In this document: positions 8,144 through 17,093 of the stretch, piece after piece | Numbering within the stretch: the first letter of the stretch is position 1 | Layout: each line of letters starts with the position of its first letter | Assembly (NCBI GenBank): GCA_047974765.1 | Contig: JBKECP010000020.1 | Span: 1 to 64,000, forward strand | Origin: JBKECP01 sp047974765 | GTDB taxonomy: Bacteria; Pseudomonadota; Gammaproteobacteria; Pseudomonadales; Halieaceae | Direction: 5' to 3' | DNA: 64,000 nt | Notes under the pieces: generated by a model | What the model saw: the letters and a program-made list of their open reading frames with translations, nothing else | Told to the model about the DNA's origin: nothing | Databases searched by the model: none | Translations under genes and position numbers: made by a program

Positions 8144-8761
8144 CTAGCGACGCATCTTCAGTAGCGTACCGAGTTGCTGCAGGTAGGCGACCATGGCATC
8201 CACTTCAGTTTTACCTTTGACGGCGGCAGCGGCACCGGCGATGTCTTCATCAGTGTAGGGAACACCAAGCGTGCGCAGAGCGGCCATTTTGGCACCGATA
8301 CCTTCACCGTCCACGGTGTTTTCAAACAGCCAGGGATAAGAGGGCATCACAGACTCAGGGACTACGTCACGGGGGTTGTACAGGTGAGCGCGGTGCCAGT
8401 CATCACTGTAGCGACCACCAACACGGGCAAGGTCCGGCCCCGTTCGTTTGGAACCCCACAGGAAGGGATGGTCATAAACAAATTCACCGGCTACCGAGTA
8501 GTGGCCATAGCGTTCGGTCTCGGCACGCAGGGGGCGAATCATCTGCGAGTGGCAGGTGTGGCAGCCTTCGCGAATATAGATATCACGCCCTTCCAGGGCC
8601 AGTGCCGGCAAGGGTTTAAGGCCTTCGATAGGCACTTTGACCTGCTTGCCAAAGATTAGCGGTGCCAGCTCCACAAGGGTGCCAAAGCTGATTGCAGCAA
8701 TGGTCAGGATGATCATCAGGCCGATATTTCGTTCGATCTTGTCATGCTTGCTGGTAGACAT
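8144..8761 (-). CDS. ccoO: cbb3-type cytochrome c oxidase monoheme subunit CcoO
   Basis: 205-residue membrane-anchored monoheme cytochrome c. It has an N-terminal helix (residues 14-35, GLMIILTIAAISFG), the haem motif REGCHTCHSQMIRPLR near residue 70, then GHYSVAGEFVYDHPFLWGSK, RTGPDLARVGGRY and the Met ligand in VPESVMPSYPW. An upstream in-frame ATG at 8782 exists, but the ATG at 8761 has AAGGAG six bases ahead and gives the usual N-terminus, so it is preferred. It follows ccoN by ten bases. Confidence 0.96.
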   Translation of the reverse strand: MSTSKHDKIERNIGLMIILTIAAISFGTLVELAPLIFGKQVKVPIEGLKPLPALALEGRDIYIREGCHTCHSQMIRPLRAETERYGHYSVAGEFVYDHPFLWGSKRTGPDLARVGGRYSDDWHRAHLYNPRDVVPESVMPSYPWLFENTVDGEGIGAKMAALRTLGVPYTDEDIAGAAAAVKGKTEVDAMVAYLQQLGTLLKMRR

Positions 8762-8771
8762 TGTTGACTCC

Positions 8772-10211
8772 TTATGCAGCACTGGCGGCAGTGTGAATAC
8801 GACTGGTGGCCAAACCCCTGCGGCTGGTCATATAGACGTTGTAGGCCATAACCAGCATGCCACCGAGGAAGATCAAGCCGCCAAGCATCCGCACTACAAA
8901 CATCAGGTGGCTGGCTTCGACTGATTCCACAAAGGAGTAAGTGAGGGTGCCGTCATCGTTATAGGCGCGCCACATCAGGCCTTGCATGATGCCGCTGACC
9001 CACATGGCAACGATGTACAGTACGGTGCCGATGGTGGCCATCCAGAAGTGGATATTGATCAGATTGATGCTGTACATGCGTTCCTTGCCGAACAGGATCG
9101 GAATCAGGTGATACATACTGCCAATAGAGACCATGGCCACCCAGCCCAATGCACCTGAGTGAACGTGACCTACGGTCCAGTCGGTGTAATGAGATAAGGC
9201 ATTAACAGTCTTGATGGCCATCATCGGGCCTTCAAAGGTGGACATGCCGTAAAAGGACAGGCTGACTACCAGAAAGCGCAGAATCGGATCAGTACGCAGT
9301 TTGTGCCAGGCACCTGAGAGCGTCATCATGCCGTTGATCATGCCACCCCAGGAAGGTGCCAGTAGAATAATTGACATTACCATGCCCAGACTTTGAGCCC
9401 AGTCGGGCAGGGCGGTGTAATGCAGGTGGTGGGGACCGGCCCAGATATAGGAGGCAATCAGTGCCCAGAAGTGCACGATGCTCAGACGATAGGAGTAGAC
9501 TGGGCGATCTGCCTGTTTGGGTACGAAGTAATACATCATGCCGAGAAAGCCGGCCGTCAGGAAAAAGCCGACCGCGTTGTGACCGTACCACCACTGCACC
9601 ATCGCATCGACGGTGCCGGCGTAGATGGAATAGGACTTGGTCAAAGTGACTGGAATAGCCAGGCTGTTGAGAATGTGCAGTACGGCTACTGTCAGGATGA
9701 AACCACCGTAGAACCAGTTGGCCACATAGATATGACTGACCTTACGCTTGACGATAGTGCCAAAGAAGACGATGGCGTAGCAGATCCAGACAACGGCGAT
9801 CAGAATATCAATTGGCCACTCCAGTTCGGCGTATTCCTTGGATGAGGTATAACCCAGCGGTAGGGTGATAGCGGCCAGCACGATCACCAGCTGCCAGCCC
9901 CAAAAGGTAAAGGCGGCCAGTTTGTCCGAAATCAGGCGCGCCTGGCTGGTACGCTGGACCACATAATAGGAGGTGGCAAACAATGCACTGCCGCCGAATG
10001 CAAAAATAACAGCATTAGTGTGCAAGGGGCGCAAACGGCCAAAACTGGTCCAGGGCAGGTCGAAGTTAAGAGCAGGCCAGGCCAGCTGGGCGGCAATAAA
10101 TACACCAATAGCCATGCCGACAATCCCCCAGACCACGGTCATGACCGCAAACTGGCGAACTACCTTGTAGTTGTAGGTTGGATGTTCCAACGCCGGGTTG
10201 AGTTCACTCAT
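8772..10211 (-). CDS. ccoN: cbb3-type cytochrome c oxidase catalytic subunit CcoN
   Basis: 479-residue haem-copper oxidase subunit I of the C family, with about twelve transmembrane helices. Haem and copper ligands are visible: RPLHTNAVIFAFGG, WWYGHNAVGFFL with the CuB-ligand His, GPHHLHYTALPDW with the His pair, and VGHVHSGALGWVA with the haem ligands. It reduces oxygen to water with high affinity and pumps protons, supporting respiration at low oxygen. It is first in ccoNOQP. The region upstream does not show a clear FNR/ANR box (TTGAT-N4-ATCAA); regulation by the RegB/RegA pair at 31761-33609 is possible but inferred. Confidence 0.97.
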   Translation of the reverse strand: MSELNPALEHPTYNYKVVRQFAVMTVVWGIVGMAIGVFIAAQLAWPALNFDLPWTSFGRLRPLHTNAVIFAFGGSALFATSYYVVQRTSQARLISDKLAAFTFWGWQLVIVLAAITLPLGYTSSKEYAELEWPIDILIAVVWICYAIVFFGTIVKRKVSHIYVANWFYGGFILTVAVLHILNSLAIPVTLTKSYSIYAGTVDAMVQWWYGHNAVGFFLTAGFLGMMYYFVPKQADRPVYSYRLSIVHFWALIASYIWAGPHHLHYTALPDWAQSLGMVMSIILLAPSWGGMINGMMTLSGAWHKLRTDPILRFLVVSLSFYGMSTFEGPMMAIKTVNALSHYTDWTVGHVHSGALGWVAMVSIGSMYHLIPILFGKERMYSINLINIHFWMATIGTVLYIVAMWVSGIMQGLMWRAYNDDGTLTYSFVESVEASHLMFVVRMLGGLIFLGGMLVMAYNVYMTSRRGLATSRIHTAASAA

Positions 10212-10770
10212 ACTTTTTGTCCATCGTCGTGCGAGGTCAGTAAAAGTCCACTGTACGACATGTTCAGGAGGATCAAAATCAGCTGTCTATCGCTGTAAAT
10301 GTCCACCCGAACTATCGTCAGTGTGACGAGAGTTGTCAGCAGGGTTAAAGCCATGCTAACAGGTAGAAAACCCATAACCACGGGATCTCTTCAATAACCG
10401 CTGCCATCGGACAGCAGTTGCCAAAGAACGAATGATAAAAACACTACCGGTAGGTGTTTTATCATCGGGAAGGGTGCTCGCAGTGCAGACCAGGTACCGG
10501 CGGACAGCCATCAGGCCGGAACCATTGTCATCTCCCTTGTCCTCTCCGGGTGATATCCCTGAGTGGGTATAATAACTACCGCACAACAGTATATTACCCA
10601 CTTGCCTGTGAAACCAGCGGCTAACAGCTATTAACGGCGGTAAATTCCTTTTTGATCAGCGCGCAATTCCTTGTGTTCTTTGTGGGAATTATAGCGTAAG
10701 TAAAGGTGTAGGCAATGCTAAAGTTATTTATCACTATCGACAATAATAAGGATCAAATCCCGACTCCCAT
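10212..10770. other. Upstream region of ccoN, 560 bases without a supported gene
   Basis: A gap between the ccoN start and the end of the DUF1631-GGDEF-EAL gene, both on the minus strand. It should hold the ccoN promoter. A short minus-strand frame at 10356-10601 has no recognisable features. The only structure seen is the palindrome at 10432-10465. TTGATCAGC at 10652 has no matching second half-site for FNR. Confidence 0.5.
10432..10465. terminator. Imperfect palindrome, candidate terminator upstream of ccoN
   Basis: ATGATAAAAACACTACCGG and its partner TAGGTGTTTTATCAT form a stem of about 16 pairs centred on TACCGGTA with single-base bulges. T-runs occur on both strands, so it could end transcription of the GGDEF-EAL gene before ccoN, although it is 300 bases past that gene. 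A regulatory operator is the alternative. Confidence 0.4.
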
Positions 10771-13700
10771 TTATTTTTCAATCGTTGAAAGCTCTTTTGT
10801 AATCTCTGTCAGCAACCGCGGCATGCCGATGCCCCAGCCTTGCAGATAGTCCACACCGATCTGTTTCAGGCGGGCGATGATACGTTCATTTTCCACCGAC
10901 TCGGCAATGGTTTCCTGGCCCAGGAAGTGAGCCAGGTCATTGATGGAACGGGCCATGGTGAAATCATTGCGATTTTCATCAATACCGGTAATAAAGGTGC
11001 CGTCTATTTTTACATAATCTACCGGCAGCTCCCGTAAATAGGCGTGACTGGCCAACCCGGTACCGAAGTCATCAAGAGAGAATTTACAGCCGATGTTGCG
11101 AAAGGCACGCACAAAGTCGGCAGCTTTAACCAGATTGGCAATATTGCCTGTTTCGGTGATTTCAAAACACAAGCGGTTGGTGCCCACGCCAAACTCGGAT
11201 ATCTGCTCAAACAGATATTCCATAAAAGCATCGTCAGTAATGCTGGTGCCGGACAGATTAATGGCGATACTGGGGATGATCTTCTGGGCATCCATCAGGC
11301 TGCTGATCCACTGAAAGGCTTCGCGCACCACCCAACGATCAACCGCAATCATGAAACCGTGGCGTTCAGCCGAGGCAATGAACTTCTCCGGCGATACTAT
11401 ACGGCCATTGTCATCGCGCAAACCCAGCAGCAATTCATAGTGAAGGACAGGTGGGCGGTCGTCGTCAATGCGCGATTGTACGATGGGCTGGGCTCGCAGC
11501 ACAAAACGATCGGTGGCCAGTGCCTGTTCCAGATCCTTGCGGGAGTTATTGTGTTTTTCACGCTGTTCTTTCTGGTCTTCGCTGGATTCCTTATAGCGAA
11601 CCACCCGGTTGCGACCTTCATTTTTAGCGCGGTGCATAGCCTTGCCCGCGTGTTCCATTACGGTGTCGACATCAGGGCTATATTCATAGATGGGTGCAAC
11701 ACCGATCGATACCGTCAAGCGGACCGGATCACCATCGATATCAATACTGTCACTTTCTATCTGACTGCGAATATCCTCTGCAATGGCTGTTGCCTGATCA
11801 AAGTTGTGATGTGCCAGCAATATGCCAAAATTATCTTCATCCAGTCGGGCTGTGAAAATACTGCTGCTGTTACGCTGAGCCAGATTGCGGGCAAAATCAC
11901 CCAAGACCTGATCGCCCGCTACCCGGTCGTAGAGTTCATTAACCAGTTTGAACTGGTCAATATTCAGGTGTAATACAGCGTGTGAAGTGGCCTTTTTATT
12001 GGCATGTTGCAGGGCAAATTCAACCTGGCGGGTAAAAGCGGCAAGATTAATCAGGCCGGTGAGCTGGTCGTGATTCTGGGAGAAGTTGAGGGTTTCCTGT
12101 ACGCCTTCAAGCGTACGGTACATACTCTGGTCAACCAGTGACAGTTTTTCGGTAGGCGCTGGTGGCTTGGCGCCGCGACTTAGTTGGTGAGCCAGCTGGA
12201 CCGAATTCATATCGGCAATTTTCTGTCCGCGCTCGTTAACAAAAACATAGCGGTCCCGCTCAGAGCTGATCCAGGCCAGCTGCATACGGCGTTTTTCACC
12301 TTCGCGGTTGCGATAGGATAGCCAGGTACCGGTTTCCAGTGTCTCAACCCGTTTGACCCAGCGCCGTAACCGCTGCGTTTTAGACAGGCGTTGATGTAAT
12401 TCTTTGTGGGTTTGCTCGGCGGCAAATTCCTCCTTGCCAAGCTCAGTGGTTTCAACGGGTGTGTCACCGGCCAGTATGTTACGCAGTTCGCCAAGAATAG
12501 TGTTGAGTTCGATATTGGCAGGCAGTTCAGAGGTGGCCTGCTCCTGCAGCATATCGATAAAAGGATCGGCTTCCAGGCCGCGCTGGACCATGGTTTCGCC
12601 ATCGAGACCCTGCTGCTGTTCGAGTAGCCATTCAATCAGAATATCGAGGGTGCGCAGATGTTCTTTCCAGCTGTCGCTGTCAGCCCCCTCTTTGACCAGA
12701 TTCAGTACCAGCAGATCGCGCCAGCCCTTGTTGATCAGTTGCAGCAAGATGGCGGGAACCTTGATGTCCCGCAGGCGTTCACGAATGGCCGCATTGACAT
12801 CTGATCTGGCCTGACGCAGGCGCTCCTGGCCTTCCTGGGTCTTGATAACCCGATCTACATTGCGGGCGTGGGCACTTTCCTGTTGGGCGACCAGTTTATC
12901 GATTTGCCCAAGTGCAGATTCAAAGACGGTACTGTCGCGGTCATAGCGCTGAACAATATTATCAATGATTTCACTGAGGCGGTTTTCCAGTATTTTATTG
13001 GGAAAATTGGCCGCAACAGTCAGTTGGGACAGCTTGTCGATAACACCCCGGGCGGCATGTTCCTGGTCGAGGAAAAAGCCCGGTTCCAGTAGAGCCAGTT
13101 TGGCCAGTGGAATTCGTAATTCCGCCAGCACTGGCTCCATCTGTTTATTGATATCCAGTTGCGAACCGATAGTTGAAAACAGGCTGTCAACCAGATCGAG
13201 TTGGTTCAGGCTGTTAGGTTCCAGACCGACAATACCTTCCAGGCCGGCGATGCTGTTGCTGTGATTGTCCAGATAGTTTCGCAGTGAACCCGCTTTGGTC
13301 AGCTGGCTGCGGACATCCTGGTTGTGCTGCAAGGTAGCCAGTGCATTGACCATCATCGCGCTGTCAGCCAGTGGCCCACTGGGCGTGGCTTTGTGATCAG
13401 TGCCGGGTGCCGGCATGGGCATACCGCCTGGCCCGGGTATCATGGTGGCGAATTCCCGCTGAAAATTCAGGGCGTCAACCACTGACTTATACAGCCGCTC
13501 CGGACTCAGGCTGTGTGACAGCGTGTTATCAGTCTGTGGGAGTGATGGTTTGTCTGTGTCGGCAGCAGGATTACCGGCATGTCCTGATACAGAGCCTGGA
13601 CTGAACAGGTGGCCTGAGCCCTGTATGGGAGAAACTGGCGGGCTGTTTGCTGTTGATTCATCGCTGATGGCGGCGGCTTGCTCATCCAGGTTTGTTTCAG

Positions 13701-14820
13701 TACCGCCGTGGCTACTTGAAGGGCGTCGGACAGCAGAGCGCGGTGCCAGCACTGAACCCCTGGACTGAATTTGCTGTTCGAGGTCAGGGCAGAGCCCCGC
13801 ATCAACCAGCATCATATTCAGTGGCTGGTAATAGCTGTTCAACGGGGTGATGAATTTGCGTACATAGAATTTGAAAATATGCGGGATGACACGTTCATGC
13901 ACATCACAATTTTGTAGCAGCTGCTGCAAAATGGCACAAAATTCTGTGACGTGAACAGGCAGGCGCAGTTTCTGCGGTTCCACCTCCACCATCGTAGCCA
14001 GGCGCACCGTCAGGCACTCCAGCACCACCCCGTGAATTTCCTTGCCAATCTTGACCATGCGATCAACGGCCAGGGCGCTTTCAAATTCATTGATACCTAC
14101 CAGATTAAGGCTGGAGGCAGAATTGCCAGAAGCAATTTCCCAAGGGTAGTCCGCACGTTGTTCGGGTGCCAGATCTTGAAAGCGTTCGCTGACCTGCTCA
14201 ACAAAACCGCGGGCCATCCCGCTATGGGCTACCTTCAGGCCATTAAGAGAGAGATAGATGTCGTCGGCCTTTACCCCTTCATATTCTGACGGGTTGGACA
14301 GATCCGATAACTCAGTAATCAGCCCTGTGATAAAACCGTCAAAGCGCTCAGCGATCTGTGTTAGGCAGCGCTGCTCGAAATCATGGACCAACTCCCGGTA
14401 GGCCGCTGGCACTGAAGGTGATAAAGGTGGTGTTTTAATGGTGTTTGAATCCCGATCTGTCATTGTTTGTATTGTGTTATTGGTGCTGGTATCACTCAAT
14501 CTGGCAGCACCACTCAACAGTAAGGTAATACCTGTGGCGGCCTCTGAATTCGGCTCGTTAAATGCCAGCCTTAAATTATTGCCGTCGATACCTGACAATA
14601 TAACCTGTGCGGTCGTTAAGGGGGCATTGGCAAATGCAAGCTGGCCTGTCATCCCCTGTTGCAGGCTCAGGTGAACATCATCCTTGCCACCAACGATCTG
14701 AGTATTGTGTAAAAGTATCTCGCCGTCAGTACCGGATTTTAGTGAGCCGAACAGCCTCAGGGCATCGGGAAGCTCAAGTACGGCGTTATACGTCTTATTC
14801 TGGTGGTCGGTGACGGACAT
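10771..14820 (-). CDS. DUF1631-GGDEF-EAL cyclic-di-GMP family protein
   Basis: 1349-residue cytoplasmic protein without predicted membrane helices. After an N-terminal region with a PilZ-like look (ELPDALRLFGSLKSG, residues 12-110) comes a long helical DUF1631-type region to about residue 850, including INKGWRDLLVLNL near 700. Next are a GGDEF domain (HDQLTGLINLAAFTRQ near 920) and an EAL domain from about 1110. The GGDEF active site is degenerate: the signature position reads ARLDEDNFG near 990, so cyclase activity is unlikely. EAL reads ELL near 1129, but the catalytic residues appear kept: INLS, FEITET, DDFGTG near 1248, VKIDG, AESVE and QGWG. It could therefore be a phosphodiesterase or c-di-GMP sensor. 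ATG 14820 has AAGGGA just upstream and is preferred over ATG 14937. Its target process cannot be read from context. Confidence 0.85.
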   Translation of the reverse strand: MSVTDHQNKTYNAVLELPDALRLFGSLKSGTDGEILLHNTQIVGGKDDVHLSLQQGMTGQLAFANAPLTTAQVILSGIDGNNLRLAFNEPNSEAATGITLLLSGAARLSDTSTNNTIQTMTDRDSNTIKTPPLSPSVPAAYRELVHDFEQRCLTQIAERFDGFITGLITELSDLSNPSEYEGVKADDIYLSLNGLKVAHSGMARGFVEQVSERFQDLAPEQRADYPWEIASGNSASSLNLVGINEFESALAVDRMVKIGKEIHGVVLECLTVRLATMVEVEPQKLRLPVHVTEFCAILQQLLQNCDVHERVIPHIFKFYVRKFITPLNSYYQPLNMMLVDAGLCPDLEQQIQSRGSVLAPRSAVRRPSSSHGGTETNLDEQAAAISDESTANSPPVSPIQGSGHLFSPGSVSGHAGNPAADTDKPSLPQTDNTLSHSLSPERLYKSVVDALNFQREFATMIPGPGGMPMPAPGTDHKATPSGPLADSAMMVNALATLQHNQDVRSQLTKAGSLRNYLDNHSNSIAGLEGIVGLEPNSLNQLDLVDSLFSTIGSQLDINKQMEPVLAELRIPLAKLALLEPGFFLDQEHAARGVIDKLSQLTVAANFPNKILENRLSEIIDNIVQRYDRDSTVFESALGQIDKLVAQQESAHARNVDRVIKTQEGQERLRQARSDVNAAIRERLRDIKVPAILLQLINKGWRDLLVLNLVKEGADSDSWKEHLRTLDILIEWLLEQQQGLDGETMVQRGLEADPFIDMLQEQATSELPANIELNTILGELRNILAGDTPVETTELGKEEFAAEQTHKELHQRLSKTQRLRRWVKRVETLETGTWLSYRNREGEKRRMQLAWISSERDRYVFVNERGQKIADMNSVQLAHQLSRGAKPPAPTEKLSLVDQSMYRTLEGVQETLNFSQNHDQLTGLINLAAFTRQVEFALQHANKKATSHAVLHLNIDQFKLVNELYDRVAGDQVLGDFARNLAQRNSSSIFTARLDEDNFGILLAHHNFDQATAIAEDIRSQIESDSIDIDGDPVRLTVSIGVAPIYEYSPDVDTVMEHAGKAMHRAKNEGRNRVVRYKESSEDQKEQREKHNNSRKDLEQALATDRFVLRAQPIVQSRIDDDRPPVLHYELLLGLRDDNGRIVSPEKFIASAERHGFMIAVDRWVVREAFQWISSLMDAQKIIPSIAINLSGTSITDDAFMEYLFEQISEFGVGTNRLCFEITETGNIANLVKAADFVRAFRNIGCKFSLDDFGTGLASHAYLRELPVDYVKIDGTFITGIDENRNDFTMARSINDLAHFLGQETIAESVENERIIARLKQIGVDYLQGWGIGMPRLLTEITKELSTIEK

Positions 14821-15173
14821 ATGATCCCTTGATTGAATAGGCAAGCACAGCCGATACTCATCGGCCTGAACCATTTTCCTCCCCCGCTGCGCAGTATAAC
14901 CGGATCCGGCAATTGGACAACTGTTGAATAAGCCCAAAGGGTGGTGTGTATCTGGCTTCTACTATGGCTTGTTGCTATCTCAGCCACTTTAAATCACTTC
15001 AAACCACTTCAAATAAGCTTGTCTTGAGCCGGTTAGATGATTTACCTATGATAAGTCGCCCTTTTGATGATCTTAAAACCGCTTCTGTACGGATGGTGGG
15101 TGGGTGTCGGTGAACGAAGCTCACGGACAGATTGATGTAGCGTTGGCTATTGGATACGTTAAATGGCGATTTT

Positions 15174-15890
15174 ATGAAGACACAAGACATGCCGCGAAAT
15201 ATACAGATAGAGACCTCCTGGCTGGTGCCACTGCGCAGTGAGTTCGAGGCTGATTATATGCAGCAGCTGGGTACTTTTTTGCGGCAACAGCTCAAGCAGG
15301 GCAAGCGTATCTTTCCTGCCGGAAACGAGATTTTTGCCGCCTTTGAACATACGCCACTGTCGGAGGTGAAGGTGGTGATTCTGGGGCAGGATCCCTACCA
15401 CGGTGAGGGTCAGGCCCACGGTTTGTGCTTTTCGGTCAAACCGGGCGTGGCTGTGCCGCCGTCACTGCAAAATATCTACAAGGAAATCCACACTGAGCTT
15501 GGCCTGCCAATTCCCGATCACGGCTATCTGGGCAGCTGGGCCGATCAGGGTGTTCTGTTACTCAACAGCGTGCTGTCGGTGGAGTGCGGGCAGGCCGCCT
15601 CCCATCAGGGGCGGGGCTGGGAACGCTTTACTGACCGGGTGATCGATGTAATCAACCGGCAGTGTGAAGGTGTTGTGTTCCTGTTGTGGGGTGCCTATGC
15701 CCAGCGCAAGGGTGCAATTATTGATCGCCAGCGCCATTGTGTACTCAAGGCACCTCACCCTTCACCTTTGAGTGCTCACCGGGGCTTCTTTGGTTGTGGT
15801 CATTTCACCGCTGCCAATGATTACCTTCAAAGCCGTGGCCAGAACCCCATCGACTGGCGTGTGCCAGCTCTGACCGGGCTTTCGGAATGA
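15174..15890 (+). CDS. ung: Uracil-DNA glycosylase
   Basis: 238-residue family 1 uracil-DNA glycosylase, which removes uracil from DNA at the first step of base excision repair. The water-activating motif GQDPYHG is near residue 72, followed by AHGLCFSV; the uracil-specificity segment is LLLNSVLSVE and the DNA-intercalation loop HPSPLSAHRGF is near 195. ATG 15174 is the first in-frame ATG with a normal distance to the conserved core; a TTG at 15150 and ATG 15189 are alternatives. The stop overlaps the start of the following nitroreductase (ATGA), so the two may be co-expressed. Confidence 0.97.
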   Translation: MKTQDMPRNIQIETSWLVPLRSEFEADYMQQLGTFLRQQLKQGKRIFPAGNEIFAAFEHTPLSEVKVVILGQDPYHGEGQAHGLCFSVKPGVAVPPSLQNIYKEIHTELGLPIPDHGYLGSWADQGVLLLNSVLSVECGQAASHQGRGWERFTDRVIDVINRQCEGVVFLLWGAYAQRKGAIIDRQRHCVLKAPHPSPLSAHRGFFGCGHFTAANDYLQSRGQNPIDWRVPALTGLSE

Positions 15891-16558
15891 ATACGGTCTT
15901 TGATTTTACCCGACTGGTAAATAGTCGCCACTCATGCCGTGCTTTTTTGGCTGAGGAGGTGGCGCCGCCGTTATTGGAGACTATCTTCAGTGACGCGATA
16001 ACGGCACCCTCCAACTGTAATACCCAGCCCTGGCTGGTGCATGTGGCTAGTGGTCGTATTTTGAGAGAGTTGAGTGAAATTCTGCCGCAAAAATTTGCCG
16101 CTGCAGAACTGACACCGGATTTTCCTTATTCGGGTGAATATGAGGGCGTCTACCGGGATCGGCAATACGCTGCCGCCAGGGCACTCTATGATGCTCTGGG
16201 TATAGCGCGGCAAAATAAACTGGCTCGGCAGCGGGCTTTTCTGGATAACTTTGGCTTCTTTGGTGCGCCTCATGCCGCTTTTGTATTTATACCTGAACCT
16301 TTTGGTGTGCGTGAAGCGGCGGATGTGGGCATGTTTGCTCAAAATCTGATGTTGTCGATGCATGCCCGCGGCGTAAGCAGTTGCGCACAGACCGCCTTGT
16401 CTTTTTTGGCGCAGTCGATCAGGGAGCACTTGGGAGTGCCTGATTCGGCACGCCTGCTGTTTGGTATTTCTTTTGGTTATGCCAATACGCAGGGAAAAGC
16501 CAATGCCTGTCGTACAGAGCGGGCACCGTTGGCTGATCTGGTGAGTTTTCATTGTTGA
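15887..16558 (+). CDS. Nitroreductase family protein
   Basis: 223-residue FMN-dependent nitroreductase-like protein. Family features: an N-terminal helix followed by RHSCRAFLAEEVAPPLLE, the phosphate-binding SRHSCR and the APSNCNTQPW segment that contacts FMN, and near the C-terminus SFGYANTQGKANACRTERAPL. Such enzymes reduce nitro compounds, quinones or enones with NAD(P)H; the physiological substrate is unknown. The ATG overlaps the ung stop. A second, distinct nitroreductase is at 24257. Confidence 0.88.
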   Translation: MNTVFDFTRLVNSRHSCRAFLAEEVAPPLLETIFSDAITAPSNCNTQPWLVHVASGRILRELSEILPQKFAAAELTPDFPYSGEYEGVYRDRQYAAARALYDALGIARQNKLARQRAFLDNFGFFGAPHAAFVFIPEPFGVREAADVGMFAQNLMLSMHARGVSSCAQTALSFLAQSIREHLGVPDSARLLFGISFGYANTQGKANACRTERAPLADLVSFHC

Positions 16559-16563
16559 TTGAG

Positions 16564-16595
16564 CTGACAATAAATGCGGATCATTTTTATGTCAG
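16564..16595 (+). terminator. Inverted repeat after the nitroreductase gene
   Basis: CTGACAATAAATG and CATTTTTATGTCAG can pair as an imperfect stem directly after the stop codon. There is no U-tract after it, so termination is only possible. Confidence 0.35.
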
Positions 16596-16762
16596 CAGGG
16601 CGGTATCGGCATGATTAAACTGCACCGGGCAGGGCTGGCATTTAATCGTCAGACATGCGATTCTCCACCCCGGTGTGAGGCTGTCAGGGAGAGTGGCCCA
16701 CTAAGCGTATAACCCGGAACCAGCAGTCAGGGACCGGCAGAAATAATCATAAAGGATGTGCC

Positions 16763-16984
16763 ATGCAGTTATTGTTATCTGGTGCAGTGTTGCGCCTTGT
16801 TGTTGTCGCATTTGCCATTGTGGCGTTTTATGCCTGGTTGGGTGTATTTGCTCGTTTGAATGAGACAGTGCCGTTACCACTGTCGCTGTTCAAGTCTCTG
16901 AATCTGGAGAATCCGGAATCTGAAGAAACCCGCTATGCATCTGTTGGTGCTGATACCTCGTTACACTATCCGATTTACACCTGA
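16763..16984 (+). CDS. Small single-pass membrane protein, unknown
   Basis: 73-residue frame preceded by AAAGGATGTGCC, a good ribosome-binding site. The N-terminal 30 residues form a hydrophobic helix (LRLVVVAFAIVAFYAWLGVF), followed by a polar tail containing ENPESEE and ending LHYPIYT. No family is recognised. It stands alone between the nitroreductase and ribBX, convergent with ribBX. The clear ribosome-binding site and membrane-helix pattern argue that it is real, but it could still be a chance frame. Confidence 0.5.
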   Translation: MQLLLSGAVLRLVVVAFAIVAFYAWLGVFARLNETVPLPLSLFKSLNLENPESEETRYASVGADTSLHYPIYT

Positions 16985-17093
16985 ATACTGAATACCTGTC
17001 GATACAGGCCTTGTCGGTGCAGGCAGCTTTCAGATGTTTATGGGTATAGTCCCTTGTTGTTGCAACAAGTGATAACAAACAACAGCTCCTTGT

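Noticed and set aside
10356..10601. Minus-strand frame of 81 codons upstream of ccoN
   Set aside because: No motif, no ribosome-binding site seen, and it runs through the palindrome at 10432-10465.
10652..10666. Possible FNR/ANR box TTGATCAGCGCGCAA
   Set aside because: The right half does not match ATCAA, and it lies about 440 bases from ccoN.
11044..11973. 309-codon plus-strand frame
   Set aside because: It is the antisense shadow of the EAL/GGDEF coding region; no family motif.
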